From assembly GCF_002979755.1 (NCBI RefSeq), contig NZ_PCPP01000001.1, positions 62,001 to 126,000 on the forward strand: 64,000 bases of DNA. The letters run 5' to 3'. A model generated the notes under the pieces. The model did not search any database. It worked only from the letters and a program-made list of their open reading frames with translations, and was not told the origin of the DNA. The position numbers were made by a program, and so were the translations under genes. Shown here one piece after another: positions 17,899 to 25,428 of the stretch; within the stretch, counting starts at the first letter, position 1; the number at the start of each line of letters is the position of its first letter. This DNA comes from Chryseobacterium culicis (GTDB taxonomy: Bacteria > Bacteroidota > Bacteroidia > Flavobacteriales > Weeksellaceae).

Positions 17899-19122
17899 TT
17901 ATGCGTCTAATTCTCCCGCAATAATATTCATACTACACATCGTTACAATGGCATCTGAAATTACAGAACCTGTAATCATTTCAGGGTATGCCTGATAGTA
18001 GATGAAGCATGGTCTTCTGAAGTGAAGTCTGTAAGGGCTTCTTCCTCCGTCACTCACAAGATAGAATCCTAATTCTCCGTTTCCACCTTCTACAGCATGA
18101 TAAACTTCTCCTTTAGGAACATCCGTTTCTCCCATTACGATTTTGAAATGGTAAATTAATGCTTCCATTTTCTGATAAACATCTGCCTTTTCTGGAAGAT
18201 AGAAATCAGGAACATCCGCGTGGAATGGTCCTTCCGGAAGATTGTCGTATGCTTGATTGATAATTTTTAGAGATTCCCAGATTTCCTGTTGACGAACCAT
18301 GAAACGGTCGTAAGTGTCACCAGAAGTTCCTACTGGAATAATGAAGTCGAAATCTTCGTAGGAAGAATAAGGCTGTGCAACTCTTACATCATAATCTACT
18401 CCTGCTGCACGTAAGTTGGGACCTGTGAAACCATAGCTTAATGCTCTTTCAGCAGAAATAGCTCCTGTACCAATGGTTCTATCCATGAAAATTCTGTTTC
18501 TTTCTAATAAAGTACCGAATTCTTTGAATCTTGCCGGGAAGGTTTTTAAGAAATCTTTCAGTAACTCATGAAATTTAGGGGTGAAATCTCTTTCAAATCC
18601 TCCGATTCTTCCCATATTGGTTGTCATTCTGGCTCCGCAGATCTGCTCATACATATCATAAATACGTTCTCTTTCGATGAACATATACGTAAGACCTGTA
18701 ATAGCTCCTGAGTCCATTCCGGTTACCCCGTTACAGATCAGGTGATCACCGATTCTAGCAAGCTCCATCAAGATAACACGCATATAGTCTACACGTTTTG
18801 GAACTTTAACGCCAATCAGTTTTTCTACTGTCATGTGCCAACCTAAGTTATTGATAGGTGCAGAACAGTAATTCATACGGTCTGTAAGGGTAGTGATCTG
18901 AGAATAGTTTCTTCTTTCAGAAATTTTCTCAAATGCTCTGTGGATGTATCCTACGGTTTGCTCTGCGTGAAGGATTCTTTCTCCGTCCATCGTTAAGATA
19001 TTCTGGAAAATCCCGTGAGTAGCAGGGTGGGTAGGTCCTAGATTCAGGGTGTATAATTGTCCGTCAATCTGTTCCTTACTTTCGTACTGGTTTAGTATAT
19101 TAGATAATGAGTTATCTTTCAT
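17899..19122 (-). CDS. nuoD: NADH-quinone oxidoreductase subunit D
   Basis: A 407-aa 49-kDa-type subunit forming the quinone site with NuoB. The N-terminal LGPTHPATHG motif, with the quinone-binding His, and the GRIGGFERDF segment are intact. The C-terminus ends with the usual VTMCSMNIIAGELDA helix. It is a separate gene from nuoC, with a 77-base repetitive spacer between, not a NuoCD fusion. Confidence 0.97.
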   Translation of the reverse strand: MKDNSLSNILNQYESKEQIDGQLYTLNLGPTHPATHGIFQNILTMDGERILHAEQTVGYIHRAFEKISERRNYSQITTLTDRMNYCSAPINNLGWHMTVEKLIGVKVPKRVDYMRVILMELARIGDHLICNGVTGMDSGAITGLTYMFIERERIYDMYEQICGARMTTNMGRIGGFERDFTPKFHELLKDFLKTFPARFKEFGTLLERNRIFMDRTIGTGAISAERALSYGFTGPNLRAAGVDYDVRVAQPYSSYEDFDFIIPVGTSGDTYDRFMVRQQEIWESLKIINQAYDNLPEGPFHADVPDFYLPEKADVYQKMEALIYHFKIVMGETDVPKGEVYHAVEGGNGELGFYLVSDGGRSPYRLHFRRPCFIYYQAYPEMITGSVISDAIVTMCSMNIIAGELDA

Positions 19123-19199
19123 AAGTATTATAATTGATAATTGATAGTTGATAATCGATAATCATTTATCTATCATCATTTATCATTTATATTTTATTT
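19123..19199 (-). repeat. AT-rich palindromic spacer between nuoC and nuoD
   Basis: A 77-base spacer formed from several variants of GATAATTGATA on one half and their reverse complements (ATTTATCATC-like) on the other, so it could fold into one long imperfect hairpin. It has no coding capacity and no U tract. Confidence 0.55.
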
Positions 19200-19694
19200 T
19201 TATCTTCCGAACATGCTATCGTTCTTGTCGGTTCTTGTACCGTCTTCAAGGCGATATTCTTTCAACATTGGGTGATATCCAAGATCTTCCATATTCAAAA
19301 TAGGTCTCAGATCCGGATGTCCTTTAAATTTAATCCCATAGAAATCATACGTTTCTCTTTCCATCCAGTTGGCTCCTGCATACAACTCTACAAGAGAGTC
19401 TACTTCAATATTTTCTCTGGACATAAAGATTTTCAGACGTAATCTGAAATTGGCCATCATATTATGCAAATGGTATACAACACCAATTTCCTTCTCAGGG
19501 AATTCAGGATAATGAATACCACAAATATCCGTTAGGAAATTAAATTCCAATGATGAATCTTTAAGATAGTGAATGATCTTCTTGATATCTTCTTTCTTCA
19601 CTTCAATCGTCAGCATTCCGTAAGGTTCTGAGCTTGAAATAACAGATTCCGGAAATTCTCTTGTGATTGCTTCTAATACAAATTCGTTTGTCAT
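19200..19694 (-). CDS. nuoC: NADH-quinone oxidoreductase subunit C
   Basis: A 164-aa 30-kDa-type subunit. The family signature region ANWMERETYDFYGIKFKGHP (about 118-137) is complete, and the C-terminus ends in the expected basic and acidic tail. It starts 6 bases after the nuoB stop. Confidence 0.95.
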   Translation of the reverse strand: MTNEFVLEAITREFPESVISSSEPYGMLTIEVKKEDIKKIIHYLKDSSLEFNFLTDICGIHYPEFPEKEIGVVYHLHNMMANFRLRLKIFMSRENIEVDSLVELYAGANWMERETYDFYGIKFKGHPDLRPILNMEDLGYHPMLKEYRLEDGTRTDKNDSMFGR

Positions 19695-19700
19695 TTCCGT

Positions 19701-20261
19701 TTAGTTGCTTATGTTGTAAGAATCTAATAATTTCTGATATTCAGGCATGTCCCTTCTTCTGATGCTTTCGCTTTCCGCAAGAGCCTGTACCTGCATTACT
19801 CCTTCAATGATCTGCTCAGGTCTTGGAGGACATCCAGGAACGTATACGTCTACCGGAATAATTTTATCAATTCCCTGAAGTACAGAATAGGTATCAAAAA
19901 TACCACCGCTGGAAGCACAAGCTCCCACTGCTACCACCCATTTCGGCTCAGCCATCTGAGTGTAAACTTCTTTCAGGACTGGTCCTAATTTCTTTGATAT
20001 AGTTCCGCAAACCATCAGCATATCTGCTTGTCTTGGAGAGAAAGAGTTTCTTTCCATACCAAATCTTGAAGCATCATATGTGGGGTTCAGGGTAGCCATA
20101 AACTCAATACCACAACAAGAGGTAGCAAATGGTAACGGCCAAAGTGAAAACTTTCTTGCCATCCCGATTACACTGCTCAGTTTTGTTGCGAAAAACCCTT
20201 CTCCTTCATATCCTTCGGGAGCAGGTGCATCTGTTCTTATTACTGGTTTTTTATCTGACAT
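19701..20261 (-). CDS. nuoB: NADH-quinone oxidoreductase subunit B (cluster N2)
   Basis: A 186-aa subunit holding the terminal 4Fe-4S cluster N2. The adjacent Cys pair in FATSCCGIEFMA and the later cysteines in GACASSGG and VPGCPPRPEQ are all present. Electrons pass from here to quinone at the NuoD interface. Confidence 0.97.
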   Translation of the reverse strand: MSDKKPVIRTDAPAPEGYEGEGFFATKLSSVIGMARKFSLWPLPFATSCCGIEFMATLNPTYDASRFGMERNSFSPRQADMLMVCGTISKKLGPVLKEVYTQMAEPKWVVAVGACASSGGIFDTYSVLQGIDKIIPVDVYVPGCPPRPEQIIEGVMQVQALAESESIRRRDMPEYQKLLDSYNISN

Positions 20262-20361
20262 TTTTAGTAAATATTTAAAGATTAAAATATTTAAAGATTA
20301 AAAACAAGACCTTTACAATCTTTAAATTACTTAAATAAAATCAATCTTTTAATGTTAAAAT
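20262..20361 (-). repeat. AT-rich degenerate spacer between nuoA and nuoB
   Basis: A 100-base spacer with near-exact tandem copies of AAATATTTAAAGATTA plus inverted CTTTAAAT words. No gene or terminator is visible. It belongs to the same class as the other nuo spacers. Confidence 0.5.
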
Positions 20362-20733
20362 TTATTTATCCCAATCCAGTGCACCGCGTTTCCAAACATA
20401 GAAAAACGCCATGAAGAAGATGGCAACGAATGTAAGTACAGCAAGGAATCCTTCCATACCGAATTCTCTGAAGTTTACAGCGTAAGGATAAAAGAATACG
20501 ATTTCGATATCGAATAGTACGAACAATACCGCGGTCAGGAAGTACTTGATAGAAAACGGCGTTCTCGCATTTCCTTCTACAGGAACTCCACATTCCCAGC
20601 TTTGGTTTTTTACAGAGTCTCCTTTTTTCTGCTGTGGGCCCAAGAAATGTGCCCCAAGCAAAGAAACAGCTACAAATCCTACTGCTACACCAGCCTGGAT
20701 AAGGATTGGAATATAACTTTCAGGTAAATTCAT
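20362..20733 (-). CDS. nuoA: NADH-quinone oxidoreductase subunit A
   Basis: First gene of the operon, 123 aa. It has three membrane helices, with the loop carrying SWECGVPVEGNARTPFSIKY (the conserved Cys of the A/D-transition loop) and the acidic FDIEIVFFYP helix. It is preceded by a plausible -7 box and sets the leftward transcription of all 14 subunits. Confidence 0.96.
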   Translation of the reverse strand: MNLPESYIPILIQAGVAVGFVAVSLLGAHFLGPQQKKGDSVKNQSWECGVPVEGNARTPFSIKYFLTAVLFVLFDIEIVFFYPYAVNFREFGMEGFLAVLTFVAIFFMAFFYVWKRGALDWDK

Positions 20734-20756
20734 TTTTGCATTATTATCTCAATTTG

Positions 20757-20764
20757 CAAATTTA
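20757..20764 (-). promoter_or_regulatory. Candidate nuo operon -7 box
   Basis: On the minus strand this reads TAAATTTG, matching the Bacteroidota TAnnTTTG -7 consensus, 24 bases before the nuoA ATG. A clean -33 TTTG at 19-21 bases is not evident, so confidence is limited. Confidence 0.4.
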
Positions 20765-21006
20765 GCGAATAAACAAGAAAGCATGAAATTTATCAGCTTA
20801 AAAGTCGGATGAAAATGAGTTAAATCGGTAATTTAGAATCAATAAAAATTAGCTTTTTGGGATTATTTTTTTGTTGTGTTTTTCCCCTTTTTTTGTACTG
20901 ACTCTGGAAAAATTGCATTCACCATATGCAGTTTGGATATTTTGAATGTATGTAATTCAGGATGAAAATAAGGTGGTAAAGGACTTATTGATGTTGATTC
21001 TAGATC

Positions 21007-21183
21007 TTATTTTTTCATTTTTTTCAAAAGAGTATAGGCCATAAAGGAGATGTATCCAAAAAGAATACTGGCAAAAAGAATATTAATCACCGTATTTGTT
21101 TTATCATCCGGTGATTGGAAAAAGAAGTTGTAACTGATAAATCCTACAATTAAAATAGCGAAAATAATGAGTTGTGGTTTCAT
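21007..21183 (-). CDS. Small membrane protein, 58 aa
   Basis: A short ORF starting at ATG 21183 encodes 58 residues: two hydrophobic helices (about 3-20 and 34-52) joined by a polar loop (QSPDDKTNT), ending in a Lys-rich tail KKMKK. The pattern is a plausible two-helix inner-membrane hairpin. I do not recognise a family. It lies downstream of the GNAT gene in the same orientation. Confidence 0.6.
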   Translation of the reverse strand: MKPQLIIFAILIVGFISYNFFFQSPDDKTNTVINILFASILFGYISFMAYTLLKKMKK

Positions 21184-21242
21184 AAAGCTCAGAGTTTAAA
21201 GTTTAAGGTTGTGAGACTGCTTCTACATTGTAGAAATGTACA

Positions 21243-22373
21243 CTACTTATTCACTTCCATGGAATAGGTTCTTCTTCGTTTATGGTTGACAGGGTTGTAA
21301 TCCTGCCAAAGAACCTGCACACTTTTATTTTCTTCCAATTCAGGATTGGTTTCAGCAAAATCAATTCCCATGCTTGTAAATCGTACAAAAATTTCCTTGA
21401 AAATAATAGCAGTTACCCCACGTCTCTGGTATTCCGGATGAATTCCGATAAGATAGAAATTGGCACGATCATTCTTTTTTCCGGCTTGTAAAAAATGCCA
21501 CCATCCGAAGGGAAATAATTTTCCTTTTGATTTTTGCAGTGCCTTGGAATATGAAGGCATTGTGATAGCAAATGAAACCAGCTGCTGATTTTCATCTACC
21601 ACGCAGATTACATAATTTTTATTGATGAAAGGGAAATATTTTTCTCTGTATGTTTTAATTTGTTCATCCGAAATAGGAGTGTAAGTGGAAAGATGTTTAT
21701 AAGTCTCATCTAAAAGCTTAAACATAGGCTCTACATAAGGAAGAATTTCTTCCTTTGACTTGAAATTAAGAACCTTCAGTTTATATTTCTGAGCAATTAA
21801 TCCACTGAATTTTTCTACTTTTTCGGGAAGTACTTTTGGGAAATTCATTTCATACTCCACCCATTCTTTTTCTTTGGTTAATCCAAGATTTTCCAGGTGT
21901 TTTGGATAGTATGCATGATTATAAATTCCAATCATTGTCGCCAGTTTATCAAATCCCATGGTTAGCATCCCTGCTTTGTCAAGATTGGTAAATCCCATTG
22001 GACCTTCTATCATGTTGATATTATTTTCCCTGGCGTAGTCGGTAGCGGTTTGTATCAAAGCTTTTGAAACTTCAGCATCATCAATAAAATCTATCCATCC
22101 GAATCGTACCTTTTTAATACCTAATTCCTTTTCCTCTTTATGATTAATAATCACGGCAATTCTTCCTACAACTTTGTTATCTTTTAAGGCCAAAAATTGT
22201 CTGGATTCTGAATATTGTAGGGCTGGATTCTCTTTTGTATCCCAGATTTTCATTTCGTCTTTAATAAAGGATGGAACATAGTACGGATTATTTTTGTACA
22301 GATCCATAGGAAACCTTACGAATTGTTTGAGCTGGTCAGCTGTTTTTACTTCAATAATTGAAATTGTAGACAT
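21243..22373 (-). CDS. GNAT-family N-acetyltransferase-like protein
   Basis: A 376-aa cytosolic protein. The C-terminal third has a GNAT acetyl-CoA-binding pattern (IGIHPEYQRRGVTAIIFKEI: V-x-P-x-x-Q-R-x-G-x-x type pyrophosphate loop). The N-terminal domain also has a GNAT-like fold (FLALKDNKVVGRIAVI), so a tandem arrangement is possible. Substrate unknown. The ATG at 22373 lies 24 bases from a -7-like box, the same distance as in nuoA. Confidence 0.75.
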   Translation of the reverse strand: MSTISIIEVKTADQLKQFVRFPMDLYKNNPYYVPSFIKDEMKIWDTKENPALQYSESRQFLALKDNKVVGRIAVIINHKEEKELGIKKVRFGWIDFIDDAEVSKALIQTATDYARENNINMIEGPMGFTNLDKAGMLTMGFDKLATMIGIYNHAYYPKHLENLGLTKEKEWVEYEMNFPKVLPEKVEKFSGLIAQKYKLKVLNFKSKEEILPYVEPMFKLLDETYKHLSTYTPISDEQIKTYREKYFPFINKNYVICVVDENQQLVSFAITMPSYSKALQKSKGKLFPFGWWHFLQAGKKNDRANFYLIGIHPEYQRRGVTAIIFKEIFVRFTSMGIDFAETNPELEENKSVQVLWQDYNPVNHKRRRTYSMEVNK

Positions 22374-22396
22374 GTTTTTGGAGATGAATTAGAGAA

Positions 22397-22404
22397 CAAA
22401 TATA
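22397..22404 (-). promoter_or_regulatory. Candidate -7 box of the GNAT gene
   Basis: On the minus strand this reads TATATTTG (TAnnTTTG consensus), 24 bases upstream of the ATG. The -33 element is weak. Confidence 0.35.
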
Positions 22405-22477
22405 AATAATAATATCTTATACTTTGGCACAGTTTTTATATGATTATGGGTAAAATTAAACACAAAATTTATATAAA

Positions 22478-23188
22478 ATGGTGGGTTATTATATCATTAT
22501 TGGTATTTCAATGTTGGTGAGCTGGTGGGTTTCGTCCAGATTGAAATCGAAATTTGAATATTATTCCAATGTACACCTTCGAAATGGACTTTCGGGGAAA
22601 GAAGTAGCGGAAAAAATGTTGAGAGATAACGGAATAAATGATGTTCAGGTCATATCAGTACCCGGGCAGTTGACGGACCACTATAATCCGGCAGATAAAA
22701 CAGTTAACCTTTCAGAAGGAGTTTATATGCAGAGAAACGCAGCATCGGCGGCAGTCGCAGCCCACGAATGCGGACATGCAGTACAACATGCAGTAGGATA
22801 TTCTATGTTGAATTTACGTTCAAAACTGGTTCCTATTGTGAATATAAGTTCCAATCTTATGCAGTTTGTTCTTATTGCGGGTATCGCAGTAATGGCTGCA
22901 TCAAGAACGATTGAAAATCCGAATGGAAATACAACTGTTCTTGCGATTGGAGTCGCTATGTTTGCAATGACAACGCTTTTTGCTTTTGTAACACTTCCAG
23001 TGGAATATGACGCAAGTAACAGAGCTATGAAATGGCTTAAAGATACAGGCACTGTAACTGCAGAAGAATTTGTCGGGGTACAGGACAGTTTGAAATGGGC
23101 TGCAAGAACTTACGTGGTAGCTGCCTTAGGTTCTCTGGCACAGCTTCTTTACTGGGCATCTTTGCTTCTTGGTGGAAGAAGGGATTAA
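22478..23188 (+). CDS. Zinc metallopeptidase, YugP family
   Basis: A 236-aa membrane metallopeptidase-like protein. An N-terminal helix precedes the cytosolic or periplasmic domain carrying the zinc motif AAHECGHAVQH (HExxH, about residue 93), with a conserved VEYDASNRA segment that likely provides the third ligand region. Three further hydrophobic helices follow. This matches the YugP/DUF-type zinc-dependent membrane peptidase family, whose substrates are unknown. It ends 4 bases into the convergent YigZ gene. Confidence 0.85.
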   Translation: MVGYYIIIGISMLVSWWVSSRLKSKFEYYSNVHLRNGLSGKEVAEKMLRDNGINDVQVISVPGQLTDHYNPADKTVNLSEGVYMQRNAASAAVAAHECGHAVQHAVGYSMLNLRSKLVPIVNISSNLMQFVLIAGIAVMAASRTIENPNGNTTVLAIGVAMFAMTTLFAFVTLPVEYDASNRAMKWLKDTGTVTAEEFVGVQDSLKWAARTYVVAALGSLAQLLYWASLLLGGRRD

Positions 23189-23790
23189 TCATTAAATTCA
23201 AATGAAACATATTGCATCTCGGAAAGTTTTTCAGAGATGCTTTCTTTTTGTGCCAGTTTTAATGATGCGGTAAGAATACAGTTTTCATTAGCATCGAAAT
23301 TCAAAACTTTAGCATCAAATCTAGAAAGCAACGTGAAAATTGTATTCTGCTGATTGAAATTAAACTGGATTTCAACTTCTGTTTCCAGTTCTCTGGTAAT
23401 GATATGAGCTTCTTCCAACGTAATCTTCGCAGATTCTTTATAGGCTTTTACCAGTCCTGAAACTCCCAGCTTGGTTCCTCCGTAATAACGGACTACAATC
23501 ACCAGTATGTTGGTGATTTCATTCGCTAATAGCTGGTTGTAAATAGGTAACCCGGCACTTCCGGAAGGTTCACCATCATCATTGGCACGATAGTTCTCAC
23601 CGTTTAATCCCATTCTGAAAGCATAACAGTGATGGGTAGCTTTCGGATGTTCTTCCCTTATTTTTTCCAGTGCACCTTTTAATTCCTTTTCATTGGTCAC
23701 CGGATAAGCAAATCCGATAAATTTGCTTCCTTTTTCTTTTAAAAGAGTATTTTCTATGGGTTTTTCTATGGTTTTGTATTCAAACGTCAT
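23185..23790 (-). CDS. YigZ/IMPACT family protein
   Basis: A 201-aa protein with the UPF0029/IMPACT fold. The signature NDDGEPSGSAGLPIYNQL and the VRYYGGTKLGVSGLVKAY segment are both complete, followed by the short C-terminal ferredoxin-like domain. Members are linked to translation control, but the exact activity in bacteria is unclear. It overlaps the convergent peptidase gene by 4 bases. Confidence 0.93.
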   Translation of the reverse strand: MTFEYKTIEKPIENTLLKEKGSKFIGFAYPVTNEKELKGALEKIREEHPKATHHCYAFRMGLNGENYRANDDGEPSGSAGLPIYNQLLANEITNILVIVVRYYGGTKLGVSGLVKAYKESAKITLEEAHIITRELETEVEIQFNFNQQNTIFTLLSRFDAKVLNFDANENCILTASLKLAQKESISEKLSEMQYVSFEFND

Positions 23791-23856
23791 TAGAGTTCCT
23801 GCTTTGTTTATGCAAAAGTATTAAATGCTGTAGTAACTTCCATCATTATCATAAAT

Positions 23857-23880
23857 TAAGCCGTCAATTTTGACGGCTTA
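23857..23880. terminator. Hairpin downstream of the small peptide genes
   Basis: A perfect 10-bp hairpin (TAAGCCGTCA/TGACGGCTTA). It lies after the second double-glycine peptide. The U tract is better on the plus strand, so it may act in either direction or only stabilise the transcript end. Confidence 0.55.
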
Positions 23881-23910
23881 TATTTTTGTTATCTAAGATT
23901 TTTAAACTTT

Positions 23911-24084
23911 TTAAGTACATAAATCCTCAGGAATCAAGCATAAATAGCTTGTAGGACCACAAAAATCCGTAGGGCATTTATCTCTGCATCTCGTAGGCTG
24001 TCCATCAGGTAGAGTACAGTTTACAAAAACTCCTCCCTGGATTACTTTTAAGCCGGATCTTGATATTTTTTTCAAATCTTTCAT
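23911..24084 (-). CDS. Double-glycine leader Cys-rich peptide 1 (57 aa)
   Basis: A small ORF starting at ATG 24084. The first 18 residues are a classic double-glycine leader, MKDLKKISRSGLKVIQGG. The remaining 39 residues are rich in cysteine (six) and proline and resemble exported bacteriocin-like peptides annotated in Chryseobacterium. No dedicated peptidase-transporter lies in the window, so export would need a general system elsewhere. It is paired with a second such gene 30 bases upstream, suggesting duplication. Confidence 0.75.
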   Translation of the reverse strand: MKDLKKISRSGLKVIQGGVFVNCTLPDGQPTRCRDKCPTDFCGPTSYLCLIPEDLCT

Positions 24085-24114
24085 AGTATCATTTTTTATT
24101 GAATACTATTGGGA

Positions 24115-24279
24115 TTAGCATGAGAATGTTCCGTCTGCCCAAGGGGGTGGGCAACTCATACTGGATGGAGTAGCACAGCAATGCTGCAATGAAGGTGGAT
24201 AAAATGAACAGCATTCAGGAGCATTTCCACCGTTTACTTTTTTTAGATTCTGTCGTGAAACTTTCTTTACATTTTTCAT
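24115..24279 (-). CDS. Double-glycine leader Cys-rich peptide 2 (54 aa)
   Basis: A 54-aa ORF starting at ATG 24279. The leader MKNVKKVSRQNLKKVNGG is followed by a 36-residue core with two CC pairs, two further cysteines and PPP. The leader matches peptide 1 at most charged and hydrophobic positions, but the cores are unrelated in sequence. It lies just downstream of ribD on the same strand. Between the two peptides, ATAGTAT/ATACTAT can form a weak hairpin that would cover the start of peptide 1. Confidence 0.75.
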   Translation of the reverse strand: MKNVKKVSRQNLKKVNGGNAPECCSFYPPSLQHCCATPSSMSCPPPWADGTFSC

Positions 24280-24340
24280 AGTAATTTTTTTGTGTAACTA
24301 ATGTAAATAAATTATTTCATTTCACGGTGATAAAAAAGTT

Positions 24341-25366
24341 TTATTTTGCTTTGAAAAAAGAGATTGTATTGTCTCTGAAGCTTTCAGTTTTAGCGTTTGA
24401 ATGATTGAATTCCGGGGCTTTTGTTCCGTTTTCCAGTTTCAGATTTTCATTCTTAATAACAATGGCTTCGTCCCAAAGATCAGCATTAATAAACTGCTGC
24501 AGCGTAAAACGGCCGCCTTCAATAATGACAGATTGTATCTGTTCTTTGTATAAGGCTTCCATCAATTCCGGAAGAAAATTATCCTTATTGATTTTTATGA
24601 ATTGAATATGTCCTTCAGTAGATTCTTTTGTAGAATTTAAAACCAATGTTCTTGCTTCATTGCTGTAAATATTGAAATTGGCCGGAACTTTTAAATCAAA
24701 ATCAATCAGAATTCTGACAGGATTTACGCCTTCTGTATTTCTTACAGTGAGACTTGGGTTGTCATGCAAAGCGGTTTGAGTTCCTACCAGAATGGCATGC
24801 TCGTCAGCTCTCAACTGATGAACAAACTGATTCACCAACGTATTGGAAACAGCAGTTGGTTTAAAATCTTTATCCAAAAATCCATCACCGGATTCTGCCC
24901 ATTTTAGAATGATATAAGGTCTTTCCTTTTCGTGATAAGTGAAAAATCTTTTGTTAAGTTCAATGCACTCTTTTTCCAGGATTCCGGAAACGGCTTCAAT
25001 TCCTGCATCCTGAATGATTTTTTTTCCTTTACCATTCACTTTATCATGGGAATCCATTGCTCCAATGACTACCTTTTTAAATCCTAATTCTTTAATCTTT
25101 AAAGCACAAGGAGGCGTTTTTCCATAATGAGCACAAGGCTCCAGAGATACATAGATCGTTGATTCCGGAATAAGATCTTTATTTCTGACCGAATTGATAG
25201 CATTGATTTCAGCATGGTTTTCTCCGGCTTTATGATGGTAACCCTCGCCAATGATTTCCCCGTTATGTACAATCACACTTCCCACAAGTGGATTAGGATA
25301 CGTGTTGCCAAGTGCCTTCTGAGCCAGCTCGATGCATCTTTTGATATAAAATTCGTCGTTGTTCAT
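24341..25366 (-). CDS. ribD: Bifunctional riboflavin deaminase/reductase RibD
   Basis: A 341-aa riboflavin biosynthesis enzyme. The N-terminal deaminase has the zinc motifs HAEINAI and PCAHYGKTPPC. The C-terminal reductase follows from about residue 150 (PYIILKWAESGDG, then VGTQTALHDNPSLTVR). It performs the second and third steps after GTP cyclohydrolase II. Other rib genes are not adjacent. Confidence 0.95.
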   Translation of the reverse strand: MNNDEFYIKRCIELAQKALGNTYPNPLVGSVIVHNGEIIGEGYHHKAGENHAEINAINSVRNKDLIPESTIYVSLEPCAHYGKTPPCALKIKELGFKKVVIGAMDSHDKVNGKGKKIIQDAGIEAVSGILEKECIELNKRFFTYHEKERPYIILKWAESGDGFLDKDFKPTAVSNTLVNQFVHQLRADEHAILVGTQTALHDNPSLTVRNTEGVNPVRILIDFDLKVPANFNIYSNEARTLVLNSTKESTEGHIQFIKINKDNFLPELMEALYKEQIQSVIIEGGRFTLQQFINADLWDEAIVIKNENLKLENGTKAPEFNHSNAKTESFRDNTISFFKAK

Positions 25367-25428
25367 AGTATAAAAAGAAAAAGCGAAGACAAATTGCTTT
25401 GCTCCGCCTTTATTTATTTTGTTATCTG

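Noticed and set aside
12486..20361. CRISPR array in the repetitive nuo spacers
   Set aside because: Words are short, degenerate and without regular spacers, and no cas gene is present.
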